A stretch of 5,538 bases of DNA from Thiomicrorhabdus sp034722175 (GTDB lineage Bacteria > Pseudomonadota > Gammaproteobacteria > Thiomicrospirales > Thiomicrospiraceae), in contig JAYENR010000225.1 of assembly GCA_034722175.1 (NCBI GenBank), positions 1 through 5,538 on the forward strand. Reading direction: 5' to 3'. Below are positions 1 to 5,538 of the stretch, in pieces. A model generated the notes under the pieces. The model searched no databases and was not told the DNA's origin. It saw only the letters and a list, made by a program, of their open reading frames with translations. Made by a program: the position numbers and the translations under genes. Within the stretch, counting starts at the first letter, position 1, and each line of letters begins with the position of its first letter.

Positions 1-568
1 TTAAAATAGTCACGTCACTAGATATCACAAATAACAAATCATGTATTTCTGGAAACTCTTCAAAAACTGCTTGAACGACGAGTTCATCACCTGGAGCAAC
101 ACTTGTTAAAGACTCCATTCCAGAGCTGCTATTCTCTAAAATAGAATTAGCAGATATATAACCTGAGACAATATAAAGTGGCATTGAAAGAAAAGTCACA
201 ATAACTGTAACATAAGCTAAAACTCTCCAAAGTTTAAACCCTTTATAATTAGAAGCACTTCTCCAAACACCTACATAGGCAATCACGATATACACTGCAT
301 ATGCTGTCAAAAGAATATATAAAAACTCGCCATAGCTTTCTGTTAAAAATAGCATTGCAATTGGCAAGTTAAATAGAAGTGTTGGTATTACCGTGCCAAA
401 AACCCAAAAACTCATCGGCAGGCTAAACTCACCAAGCCATATTTTTTTTACCAGGTTATTATCTACAGCTTTCGAACTCGGAGCTCTATCTTTGGAAAAA
501 TCCTGTTGCTTATCTTCAGTGAAGTCATCACTTTCTCCTGACTCAAGAACTTCATCTATATCTAACAT
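1..568 (-). CDS. Three-helix membrane protein of unknown function, 3' end cut by window edge
   Basis: The frame stays open from the ATG at 568 to the left edge, giving 189 codons with no stop. The start is supported by a GGAG box six bases upstream. An in-frame ATG at 580 would add four residues but has no well-placed ribosome site. The protein begins with an acidic, soluble tail of about 40 residues, then KKIW and three hydrophobic segments near residues 52-75, 83-103 and 116-139. The loop after segment 2 carries GVWRSASNYKG and then FKLWR. Its positive charge puts that loop in the cytoplasm and the tail after segment 3 (residues 140-189 and beyond) in the periplasm. The aromatic, basic loop resembles one I recall from uncharacterised small membrane proteins of Proteobacteria, but I cannot name a family. 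No cysteine is visible, unlike in the upstream neighbours. It is the last gene seen in the operon, 83 nt after the eight-cysteine protein. That it is a real gene is fairly sure; its function is unknown. Confidence 0.8.
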   Translation of the reverse strand, partial: MLDIDEVLESGESDDFTEDKQQDFSKDRAPSSKAVDNNLVKKIWLGEFSLPMSFWVFGTVIPTLLFNLPIAMLFLTESYGEFLYILLTAYAVYIVIAYVGVWRSASNYKGFKLWRVLAYVTVIVTFLSMPLYIVSGYISANSILENSSSGMESLTSVAPGDELVVQAVFEEFPEIHDLLFVISSDVTIL

Positions 569-574
569 GCTTAT

Positions 575-578
575 CTCC
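575..578 (-). promoter_or_regulatory. Shine-Dalgarno site for the three-helix membrane protein
   Basis: The minus strand reads GGAG, then a six-base spacer (ATAAGC), then the ATG at 568. This favours the 568 start over the in-frame ATG at 580, which overlaps the box. Confidence 0.6.
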
Positions 579-594
579 ATTATCAAATTATTCC

Positions 595-614
595 GTTGCA
601 GCAACTTAATGCTG
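595..614. repeat. Two overlapping short inverted repeats in the 83-nt gap
   Basis: On the plus strand, GTTGC-A-GCAAC (595-605) is a perfect five-base dyad around one base. CAGCA-ACTTAA-TGCTG (599-614) is a second five-base dyad that shares bases with the first, so in RNA the two stems would exclude each other. No T-run follows on the minus strand, so it does not look like a terminator. It could be an operator or a small RNA structure upstream of the last gene, or chance. Confidence 0.25.
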
Positions 615-651
615 TTATATGTAATACGAAATCTAATTTATTTTTAAAAAG

Positions 652-1305
652 TTATTGTGAATACGCGTTAGAAAAATAACCACGTTTTAAAAAATATAAC
701 CTCTTTTCTATTCGACTCAGGTTTTCCAAGTCTGCTTTTATCTCAGGAGACATCTTGATAACTTCTATTTTTTGTTCATTACAAGTATTCTCTCGACATA
801 ATTTCACTTGATGCATACCAAGAGGTAAGTCTAAAATTTCTAATGTTTTACTATTAATCACTTCAGTTCCTGCAACGGAAATAGTCGTTTTAGGTTCTAG
901 TTTTATCGACCCTTTGTGCTTTAATATCTTTTCGGATGGCAAAGCTAAGCTTTCTTCTATTCCACGATGCATTGCGAAATCAGTGCTTGGCTCAGCCATC
1001 AGAATTCTTTTTAATTTCAATAAAATACCCAAATCTATCTTTTCTGAACAAAAACCATCATTGCGACTGAAATCAAAACTTTCTCCCGCTTTGAGGTCTT
1101 TACATTTTCCTGTATCTCCAAAGCAGAAACTCGCTTGTTGAGAAGACTGAATAGACCTGCAGCATTCTACCAATACAGCTGGCGTCTGATATTCAGTCCC
1201 GTTAATTATCAAGGAATCACTTCCAGAAGATACGACACACATTTGTGATGCAGAGATAGAAAAAGGCATAAAGCCCAAAATTAAAAAAAGTATTCGTTTT
1301 ACCAT
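652..1305 (-). CDS. Exported eight-cysteine protein of unknown function
   Basis: This 217-residue protein begins with a Sec-type signal peptide: MVKR, a hydrophobic core to about residue 15, then SISA followed by SQ, with cleavage probably after A19. All eight cysteines (23, 48, 49, 61, 68, 86, 170, 175) lie in the mature part. The even number and the CC pair suggest disulfides in the periplasm or outside the cell. Six fall in an N-terminal domain (about 22-90). A helical, basic linker follows. Residues 132-185 look like a small beta domain: KLEPKTTISVAGTE, then a turn at LDLPLGMHQVKLC resembling PEGA-type folds, with C170 and C175 possibly bonded. A charged helical tail (188-209) ends the protein. 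There is no lipobox and no catalytic motif I recognise. Its ATG lies inside the end of the CHASE2 gene (ATGGTAA overlap), with only a weak ribosome site, so translational coupling is likely. Family unknown. Confidence 0.85.
   Translation of the reverse strand: MVKRILFLILGFMPFSISASQMCVVSSGSDSLIINGTEYQTPAVLVECCRSIQSSQQASFCFGDTGKCKDLKAGESFDFSRNDGFCSEKIDLGILLKLKRILMAEPSTDFAMHRGIEESLALPSEKILKHKGSIKLEPKTTISVAGTEVINSKTLEILDLPLGMHQVKLCRENTCNEQKIEVIKMSPEIKADLENLSRIEKRLYFLKRGYFSNAYSQ
1299..1305 (-). other. Seven-base start/stop overlap, probable translational coupling
   Basis: The minus strand reads ATGGTAA: ATG starts the eight-cysteine protein, and TAA, in another frame, ends the CHASE2 protein. Only a weak purine stretch (TTGGG) lies upstream, so reinitiation by ribosomes finishing the CHASE2 gene is the likely mode. 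It implies matched production of the two envelope proteins. Confidence 0.7.
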
Positions 1306-2579
1306 AGCATTAACCCAATATCGATAGCCGTTAAGAGAACAAGTGATGAATATTTAATATAAGTAATATACGTGGGACACTTTCCTTCATCTGTTTTTGA
1401 ATGACTTTCTAAAAACAAAAATAGATAAACCGCCAGAAGTACTGCAAATAAGTTATCCCATACTCCATACGAGAGCATTATTGGCATCAATTTTAATAAA
1501 AGAACCAGTACTAATATGAACAGAAGAATTTTAAGAAACGTAATCAATAGATTTTTAAGAATGACACACTGCCAACTTAACAATGTTTTTAATCTAACTA
1601 AATAAGAAACAGCAAAAATAAGAATAAATGAAAAAATTAAATCTAACGTAAAACTAATCACAGGCTTTCTTTCAACTGGTTGCTTTAATGAAGCGTAGTT
1701 AAGCGCATGAAAGTGAAAACCTGCATATTTTTTCCCGCTCAAACTAAAATAATCAGAACGGCCATTATCGAGCCCTAATAAAGCAACCTTTGACTTAATA
1801 ACTTCATCATTTATAGACTCGAAATCAATATGCTGAACCTGATTGTATGCTGAAATATTTATCGGCTGATTTCTAACCTTAGCATATTCAGTTTGGTCAT
1901 TCCCTTTAACAAACCTCAAAAGCAAAGAATCAATACTACACTTTTCAAGTTGTTTATTCTCCGCCATATATAAAGATTCTGCTAAGTTGTAGCCTTGTTT
2001 TTGAATGGAAGAAACATCATTAATATACGCAATCGTTTTACCCATCCAAAAATTGATATTTTGCGTAGCACTCGCAAAGTAGACATCGTTGTCACACATT
2101 TTTTTCATCCATGCAACTTTTGCATCAGATAGACTCTGGGAATACGCGGGAAAAGGAACAGGAAGAATAAGCACATCTAATTGTTTTGATAAAGCAATAA
2201 TCTGTTTATCTAAGTGGCGTTGCCCTTCTGGCATTGAAATATCTAAAGAAGGTGACAGGTCTAAGTCGACAGCTAATATATCAATAGGTTGCTTAGAAAG
2301 TTCATTTAAAACATTGGCTATAGCATTACGATTTAAAGGGGATGATTCATAATTTGATTCTTCGTACCACTCCGGAGAAAGGCCAATCAATGTTATATCG
2401 TATTTATCTTCGACTTGACTTTGATCCAGCTTAACATCTGAAACATGCGCTAGAAGAAAAGAGTCAGATAGATTAAACAATCCCGACATGGATGAGATCG
2501 AAACAATATTGGCTAAGAATAATGAACCGATGAACCAAGCTACGCTTCTTGATTGAAACCAGGATAAAAATTTCTTCAA
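1299..2579 (-). CDS. CHASE2-domain membrane sensor without an output domain
   Basis: This is a 426-residue inner-membrane protein. A basic N-terminus (MKK) and one membrane helix (about 14-33) lead to a periplasmic domain (about 34-305) with CHASE2 hallmarks. These are YDITLIGLSPEW near 60-71, an arginine-led helix NRNAIANVLNEL (83-94), DILAVDLDLSP (100-110), then KSKVALLGLDNGRSDYF (262-278) and AGFHFHALNYASL (286-298). CHASE2 is an extracytoplasmic sensory domain, usually placed in front of nucleotide cyclases, kinases or other effectors. Here the C-terminus holds only membrane helices near 307-329, 341-368, 373-391 and 408-426, and no catalytic domain. Two cysteines in the sensor part (162, 214) could form a disulfide. 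The start is TTG, chosen because AAAGG lies seven bases upstream, no in-frame ATG exists between it and an upstream stop, and the next ATG (residue 31) would destroy the first helix. The ligand is unknown. The likely role is to sense something outside and pass the state to a separate partner. Confidence 0.88.
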   Translation of the reverse strand: MKKFLSWFQSRSVAWFIGSLFLANIVSISSMSGLFNLSDSFLLAHVSDVKLDQSQVEDKYDITLIGLSPEWYEESNYESSPLNRNAIANVLNELSKQPIDILAVDLDLSPSLDISMPEGQRHLDKQIIALSKQLDVLILPVPFPAYSQSLSDAKVAWMKKMCDNDVYFASATQNINFWMGKTIAYINDVSSIQKQGYNLAESLYMAENKQLEKCSIDSLLLRFVKGNDQTEYAKVRNQPINISAYNQVQHIDFESINDEVIKSKVALLGLDNGRSDYFSLSGKKYAGFHFHALNYASLKQPVERKPVISFTLDLIFSFILIFAVSYLVRLKTLLSWQCVILKNLLITFLKILLFILVLVLLLKLMPIMLSYGVWDNLFAVLLAVYLFLFLESHSKTDEGKCPTYITYIKYSSLVLLTAIDIGLMLW

Positions 2580-2586
2580 AGTTAAA

Positions 2587-2591
2587 CCTTT
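2587..2591 (-). promoter_or_regulatory. Shine-Dalgarno site that fixes the TTG start of the CHASE2 gene
   Basis: The minus strand reads AAAGG, a seven-base spacer (TTTAACT), then TTG at 2579. There is no in-frame ATG between this TTG and an upstream in-frame stop, and the next one downstream would remove the first membrane helix. Confidence 0.65.
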
Positions 2592-2605
2592 ATTTAGACT
2601 TTAGA

Positions 2606-2619
2606 AACTATATATTGTT
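2606..2619. repeat. Imperfect 14-bp palindrome in the SEL1-CHASE2 gap
   Basis: The sequence AACTATATATTGTT is symmetrical except for one mismatched base pair. It sits in the 56-nt gap before the CHASE2 gene. It could be an operator half-hidden in AT-rich DNA, but such a match is easily met by chance at this base composition. Confidence 0.15.
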
Positions 2620-2635
2620 CAAGTAAATCTATAGC

Positions 2636-3691
2636 TTATTGTAAAATTCGTTCTTTCATTGAGCAGGCCTGCTCATCATGTAATTCACATGAACGACTCA
2701 TAAGTTCTAGCGCCCTATCTGGATTTTTGTCAACACCAAAACCTCTTATATAAGAAATGGCTGCATTACGACAGCTAATTTCATTACCTATTTCGCATGA
2801 TTTTTCAAATAATGTTGTTATTTCTTTTAAGCGCCCGCCATCTCCATCATCTTTAATAACGTACCTTTGACCTATAAACGGATCTTTCATGACACCAATG
2901 CCCTTTTCATACATTCTACTTAATGAACGACAAGGCTTCTCAACCCCTTCTTGTGAAAGCATGCAGACGCTTTCAGCCAATATAAATGCTTTCTTACTGT
3001 CTTGCTGTACACCCGTACCTTTCTCATACATTTCTGACAGGGTAAGACAAGCAGGAGAATACCCCCTCCAACTTCCATCTAGGCAAGATTGATTTAGAGC
3101 TTTGATGGTTTTTTTGATACTTCCAGCTTTTTTAATATTCATTTGAGCAAATTTATAACATGATTTTGTGTCATATTCATTCCGAAAACAGCCTTCTTGA
3201 AATAACGCCATCGCAGCTTTATTCAACTCAGGGTTTTCACTGTCTTTAATATTCTTCGCCAAACTTGTACAAGCTTCAACCTCTCCTAAACGGCAAGATT
3301 TATTGTAAAGCTTAGAAGCTTCAGTAATGTTAGGCTTCATTCCATACCCTTTTTCATAGAATTGTCCTAGTAAGTGACATGCTTTTGCTATTGGCTTATC
3401 GCATAGGTCAATATAAATCTTAGAAGCTAACCCAAATAAACGCTTAGGAGCTTCTTCATCCCGTTCATCATCAATCATACCTGATGTAATACCTTGCAAT
3501 TGTCGCTGAACTTCAATAAATGAATCTGGCAAAGTGCCTTTAGCTGATTCTGTGTAAGCTTTGGCATCAAACAACTGTTTTTCTATTGAGATGCACTCAT
3601 GCCTGTCTTTACACTGATACTCCCCCTCTGCTAAAGCAAGAACTGGAAAAATAAAAAGCACTAGACTAAATCTGAAAAAAAAATTATTCAT
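2636..3691 (-). CDS. Exported SEL1/Hcp-like cysteine-rich repeat protein
   Basis: This 351-residue protein has a Sec signal peptide (MNNFFFRF, hydrophobic core, cleavage likely after ALA at residue 21). From about residue 94 it is built of SEL1-type alpha/alpha repeats. GxG loops are seen as YEKGYGM (112), YEKGTGV (222), YEKGIGV (261) and YIRGFGV (314). Each repeat carries a cysteine pair: 97/105, 133/141, 168/178, 203/215, 243/254, 299/307 and 335/343. A further pair, 27/33, sits at the N-terminus, for 16 cysteines in all. One disulfide per repeat is the signature of Helicobacter cysteine-rich proteins (Hcp), which are secreted repeat scaffolds. Pair spacing is 35-40 residues, except 56 between pairs five and six, where an insertion holds DDGDGGR. 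The mature protein should be periplasmic or secreted and serve as a binding scaffold; no catalytic site is evident. The ATG has only a weak GAGA ribosome site. It lies 28 nt after the CHAT gene and 56 nt before the CHASE2 gene, so the three are probably co-transcribed. Confidence 0.9.
   Translation of the reverse strand: MNNFFFRFSLVLFIFPVLALAEGEYQCKDRHECISIEKQLFDAKAYTESAKGTLPDSFIEVQRQLQGITSGMIDDERDEEAPKRLFGLASKIYIDLCDKPIAKACHLLGQFYEKGYGMKPNITEASKLYNKSCRLGEVEACTSLAKNIKDSENPELNKAAMALFQEGCFRNEYDTKSCYKFAQMNIKKAGSIKKTIKALNQSCLDGSWRGYSPACLTLSEMYEKGTGVQQDSKKAFILAESVCMLSQEGVEKPCRSLSRMYEKGIGVMKDPFIGQRYVIKDDGDGGRLKEITTLFEKSCEIGNEISCRNAAISYIRGFGVDKNPDRALELMSRSCELHDEQACSMKERILQ
2642..3412 (-). other. Region encoding seven SEL1/Hcp-type repeats
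   Basis: Residues 94-350 hold seven cysteine pairs. The best are KSCRLGEVEAC (131-141), KSCEIGNEISC (297-307) and RSCELHDEQAC (333-343), all C-x7-C. Pairs 168/178, 203/215 and 243/254 have wider spacing (C-x9-C, C-x11-C, C-x10-C). Two repeats (about 143-178 and 179-215) lack the GxG loop and look degenerate. Confidence 0.8.
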
Positions 3692-3703
3692 AAAATTCTC
3701 TAT

Positions 3704-3719
3704 CTTTAAAATTTCAAAG
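3704..3719. repeat. Imperfect 16-bp palindrome after the CHAT stop codon
   Basis: CTTTAAAATTTCAAAG matches its reverse complement in seven of eight paired positions. It fills the start of the 28-nt gap between the CHAT stop and the SEL1 ribosome site. Its AT-rich stem would be a poor terminator. It may be chance. Confidence 0.2.
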
Positions 3720-5538
3720 CTAATTTACCGACAATAAAAAAGGTGCCCACGCCTCTGTACTCTTATTGTTTTTAATCATTTCTCGCTTTGCCTCGGACAA
3801 AGCTGAGATGTATGAATGATCTAACAACTTATGGTAAAACATGTGCATAAATTCAACAGTATCATCACTAGGTATTTTCTGAGAAGTTGTGACTGAATGG
3901 GCAACTCCGCTTAAAGCTAAAGCCTTACGAAGCCCTGTAAAAATATAACCATCTTGCACTGAGCCATTCGCGGTTTCACAAGAAGATAATACAATTAAAT
4001 CTGTATCCGACAAGTCCATTGCACCAAGCTCATAATAATCAATGACTCCATCATTCTCAGAATCCGTCGTATGTTTATTCAAATCCGCAAAACTAAGAGC
4101 TAAACCAGATACCGATAAAGGACTCTCTATCACATAATAGCTTTTCGATTTTGCTATGTTATGTGGCTTATTTTCAACCTCTTTTTTTAAGTCAATTGAA
4201 AATCCATGCGAAGCGATATGCAACAATCTTGGAGATTTAAGTGATAATAAGTTTTGTTCACTTGCCGCTTTGTTATCAAAAGACAAAATCTTGGACGTCT
4301 TTTTAGATAGAAGTGAAGCAATGATTTCACTTTCCAACTTAGTTTCAAACAAAGGTGAAAAAGAGTATTCATTCCTTTGGGAACGGCTAATACTTCTAGA
4401 TGCCGTATTGACATTTAAGCCTTCGGATAAATCAAAAGGTTTATAAACAGGGTTTGAAAAAATACTTACTGAATCTTGATTCGTTAAATTTAGAGAATGA
4501 TCAGAAAATATACTTGAGGGATTATAATAAACATCAAAGTTTTCTACTAAAAACTTATTTTTATAGTTTAGTGCTTCAAATGGAAAACTCGACAACATCG
4601 ACAAAGGAGATATTGAAATTCTTTTAGTACTCTCTAGGTTTACTTCTTCAGGAAGCAATATTGAACTGAAGGTTGCCAAGTTTTGAGTTGATAAGAACGG
4701 CCTTAAATCTAGTAAATGGCTTAATGGCTTTTGAGTTACGATTTTATGAACGTCAATATTACCATCAGGATAGTGTGCTAATAAAAACAATTTACTCTCT
4801 TCTTCATCCAAACGATAGTAATTCAAGTGAACGGTGCCCTCAGGAATTCTGATAGGCGATTTTGCTTGTAAATATTCGATAATATTAGATTTAAGATCTT
4901 TTCTTATATGTACTGCAAACTTTTTAAGTAACGTTTTCTTTAAACCTTGTTTGAACTGTAAAGGCAAAAACCAGTTCTGAGCCACCGTTTCACGAGTATA
5001 GACATTATCAACAGCAAGCCTTTTATCGATTTGAAAGAGAGATTTTAAATCCGCTTTATCTTCTGAATTTCCATGCAGATGAACATTTCTGTAAAGAATT
5101 GCATCTAGGTTCTGCTCAGCATTCTTTACTCCAGAAACAAGCCTGGAGAGAATATTTAAAGATCGTTTTTCACCAGAGCTCTGTAAAGTTTTATTTGTGT
5201 ATAACTGAATCAATTGCTTGGCAATTGGGTTAATCAAGTCAAACACTTCATCGCTTGAGGCAAGAACATGAAAGTCAACTAGTTCTATGAACTTGTCTAT
5301 CACTTGTAAAAAATTTCTTTCAAACTTTTCAAAATCATCAACTAGCAAAAGAAACTTTAAGTAGTTCAGATAGGCTCGAACCTGATTAAGCCTTCCAAAC
5401 TCAATTACATTTCCTCCCATATACAATTGATCAGAAAGATGCCTTTCAAAAGATTGAATGTTATTGGTGAAATAACTTTCAAGAACTAAAGACTGCTCAT
5501 CAGAAAGTCGATCAATATTCTTTCTAGACAAACCTGAA
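3720..5538 (-). CDS. CHAT-domain caspase-like protein, 5' end cut by window edge
   Basis: CHAT domains belong to the caspase/separase clan of cysteine proteases. Residues are counted here from the TTG at 5531, which is probably not the true start: the frame stays open to the edge and no ribosome site fits. Residues 1-220 are mainly helical, with no clear TPR. The CHAT domain spans about 225-603. Its landmarks are SISPLSMLSSFPFEAL (306-321), RLLHIASHGF with catalytic His442 (435-444), SPLSVSGLALS (470-480), GVIDYYELGAMDLSDTD (495-511) and LIVLSSCETANG with catalytic Cys518 (512-523). The C-terminal block ends in WAPFLLSVN. The usual SLW near 548-551 reads TTSQ here. C518 is the only cysteine in the visible protein. 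It is the first gene seen in the operon, 28 nt before the SEL1 gene. Its substrate is unknown; neighbouring envelope proteins are candidates. Many relatives carry N-terminal TPRs or a signal peptide, which could lie beyond the edge. The CHAT assignment is firm; protease activity is inferred from the intact dyad. Confidence 0.93.
   Translation of the reverse strand, partial: SGLSRKNIDRLSDEQSLVLESYFTNNIQSFERHLSDQLYMGGNVIEFGRLNQVRAYLNYLKFLLLVDDFEKFERNFLQVIDKFIELVDFHVLASSDEVFDLINPIAKQLIQLYTNKTLQSSGEKRSLNILSRLVSGVKNAEQNLDAILYRNVHLHGNSEDKADLKSLFQIDKRLAVDNVYTRETVAQNWFLPLQFKQGLKKTLLKKFAVHIRKDLKSNIIEYLQAKSPIRIPEGTVHLNYYRLDEEESKLFLLAHYPDGNIDVHKIVTQKPLSHLLDLRPFLSTQNLATFSSILLPEEVNLESTKRISISPLSMLSSFPFEALNYKNKFLVENFDVYYNPSSIFSDHSLNLTNQDSVSIFSNPVYKPFDLSEGLNVNTASRSISRSQRNEYSFSPLFETKLESEIIASLLSKKTSKILSFDNKAASEQNLLSLKSPRLLHIASHGFSIDLKKEVENKPHNIAKSKSYYVIESPLSVSGLALSFADLNKHTTDSENDGVIDYYELGAMDLSDTDLIVLSSCETANGSVQDGYIFTGLRKALALSGVAHSVTTSQKIPSDDTVEFMHMFYHKLLDHSYISALSEAKREMIKNNKSTEAWAPFLLSVN

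Noticed and set aside
1..568. Bacterial gasdermin beside a CHAT protease
   Set aside because: The gene encodes a three-helix integral membrane protein with an acidic tail, not a soluble beta-rich pore-former, and no other gene here has gasdermin traits.
569..610. Internal promoter before the three-helix gene (TTGCTG and GATAAT on the minus strand)
   Set aside because: The spacing is only 14 bases, and the -10-like box sits directly at the ribosome site, so the transcript would start at or within the gene.
393..647. Plus-strand reading frame of 84 codons
   Set aside because: It lies opposite the three-helix membrane gene, has no ribosome site that I can see and gives a low-complexity protein without domains. 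It is the antisense of a better-supported gene.
632..654. Terminator after the eight-cysteine gene (T-run and A-run just after the stop)
   Set aside because: There is no GC-containing stem before the T-run; TTTTTAAAAA is only an AT palindrome.
914..1141. Plus-strand frame inside the eight-cysteine gene
   Set aside because: It is antisense to a gene with a clear signal peptide and conserved-looking cysteine pattern; the plus-strand protein has no recognisable features. The same holds for plus-strand frames at 2089-2352, 2889-3092 and 4156-4446.
2577..2636. Promoter before the CHASE2 gene (TTGAAC and TCTAAA on the minus strand)
   Set aside because: The boxes are 18 bases apart with a poor -10 match, in DNA so AT-rich that such pairs are expected by chance.
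4187..4414. Minus-strand frame of 75 codons inside the CHAT gene
   Set aside because: It is an out-of-frame shadow of the CHAT coding region around the catalytic histidine block; the main frame matches the family throughout.

Overview
The window is AT-rich (roughly one third G+C by eye) and carries five genes, all on the minus strand, so transcription runs from the right edge to the left edge. Coding density is high: gaps are 28, 56 and 83 nt, and one junction overlaps by 7 nt. Shine-Dalgarno sites, Sec signal peptides and disulfide-type exported proteins indicate a Gram-negative bacterium. Base composition and protein style suggest a marine-type gammaproteobacterium, but no gene here fixes the genus. 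No tRNA, rRNA, CRISPR array, IS element or convincing terminator was seen.

Layout in transcription order. (1) 5538-3720: a CHAT-domain (caspase-like) protein with an intact His/Cys dyad, cut at its 5' end by the window edge. (2) 3691-2636: an exported, cysteine-rich SEL1/Hcp-like repeat protein. (3) 2579-1299: a membrane protein with a periplasmic CHASE2 sensor domain followed by about four C-terminal membrane segments and no cytoplasmic output domain; it starts at TTG. (4) 1305-652: a small exported protein with eight cysteines, overlapping gene 3. (5) 568 to the left edge: a three-helix membrane protein of unknown function, cut at its 3' end by the window edge.

How they may work together (inference): three of the four partners of the CHAT protein place a folded, probably disulfide-bonded domain in the periplasm, and the fourth is an inner-membrane protein. 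The CHAT protein has only one cysteine in 603 visible residues, its catalytic nucleophile, which would suit an oxidising compartment. The locus looks like an envelope sensing and proteolysis module in which CHASE2 and CHAT, which I recall occurring fused in one chain in some cyanobacteria, are separate genes next to two exported cysteine-rich proteins. I do not recognise it as a named system. The operon promoter and the CHAT N-terminus lie beyond the right edge, and any terminator lies beyond the left edge.
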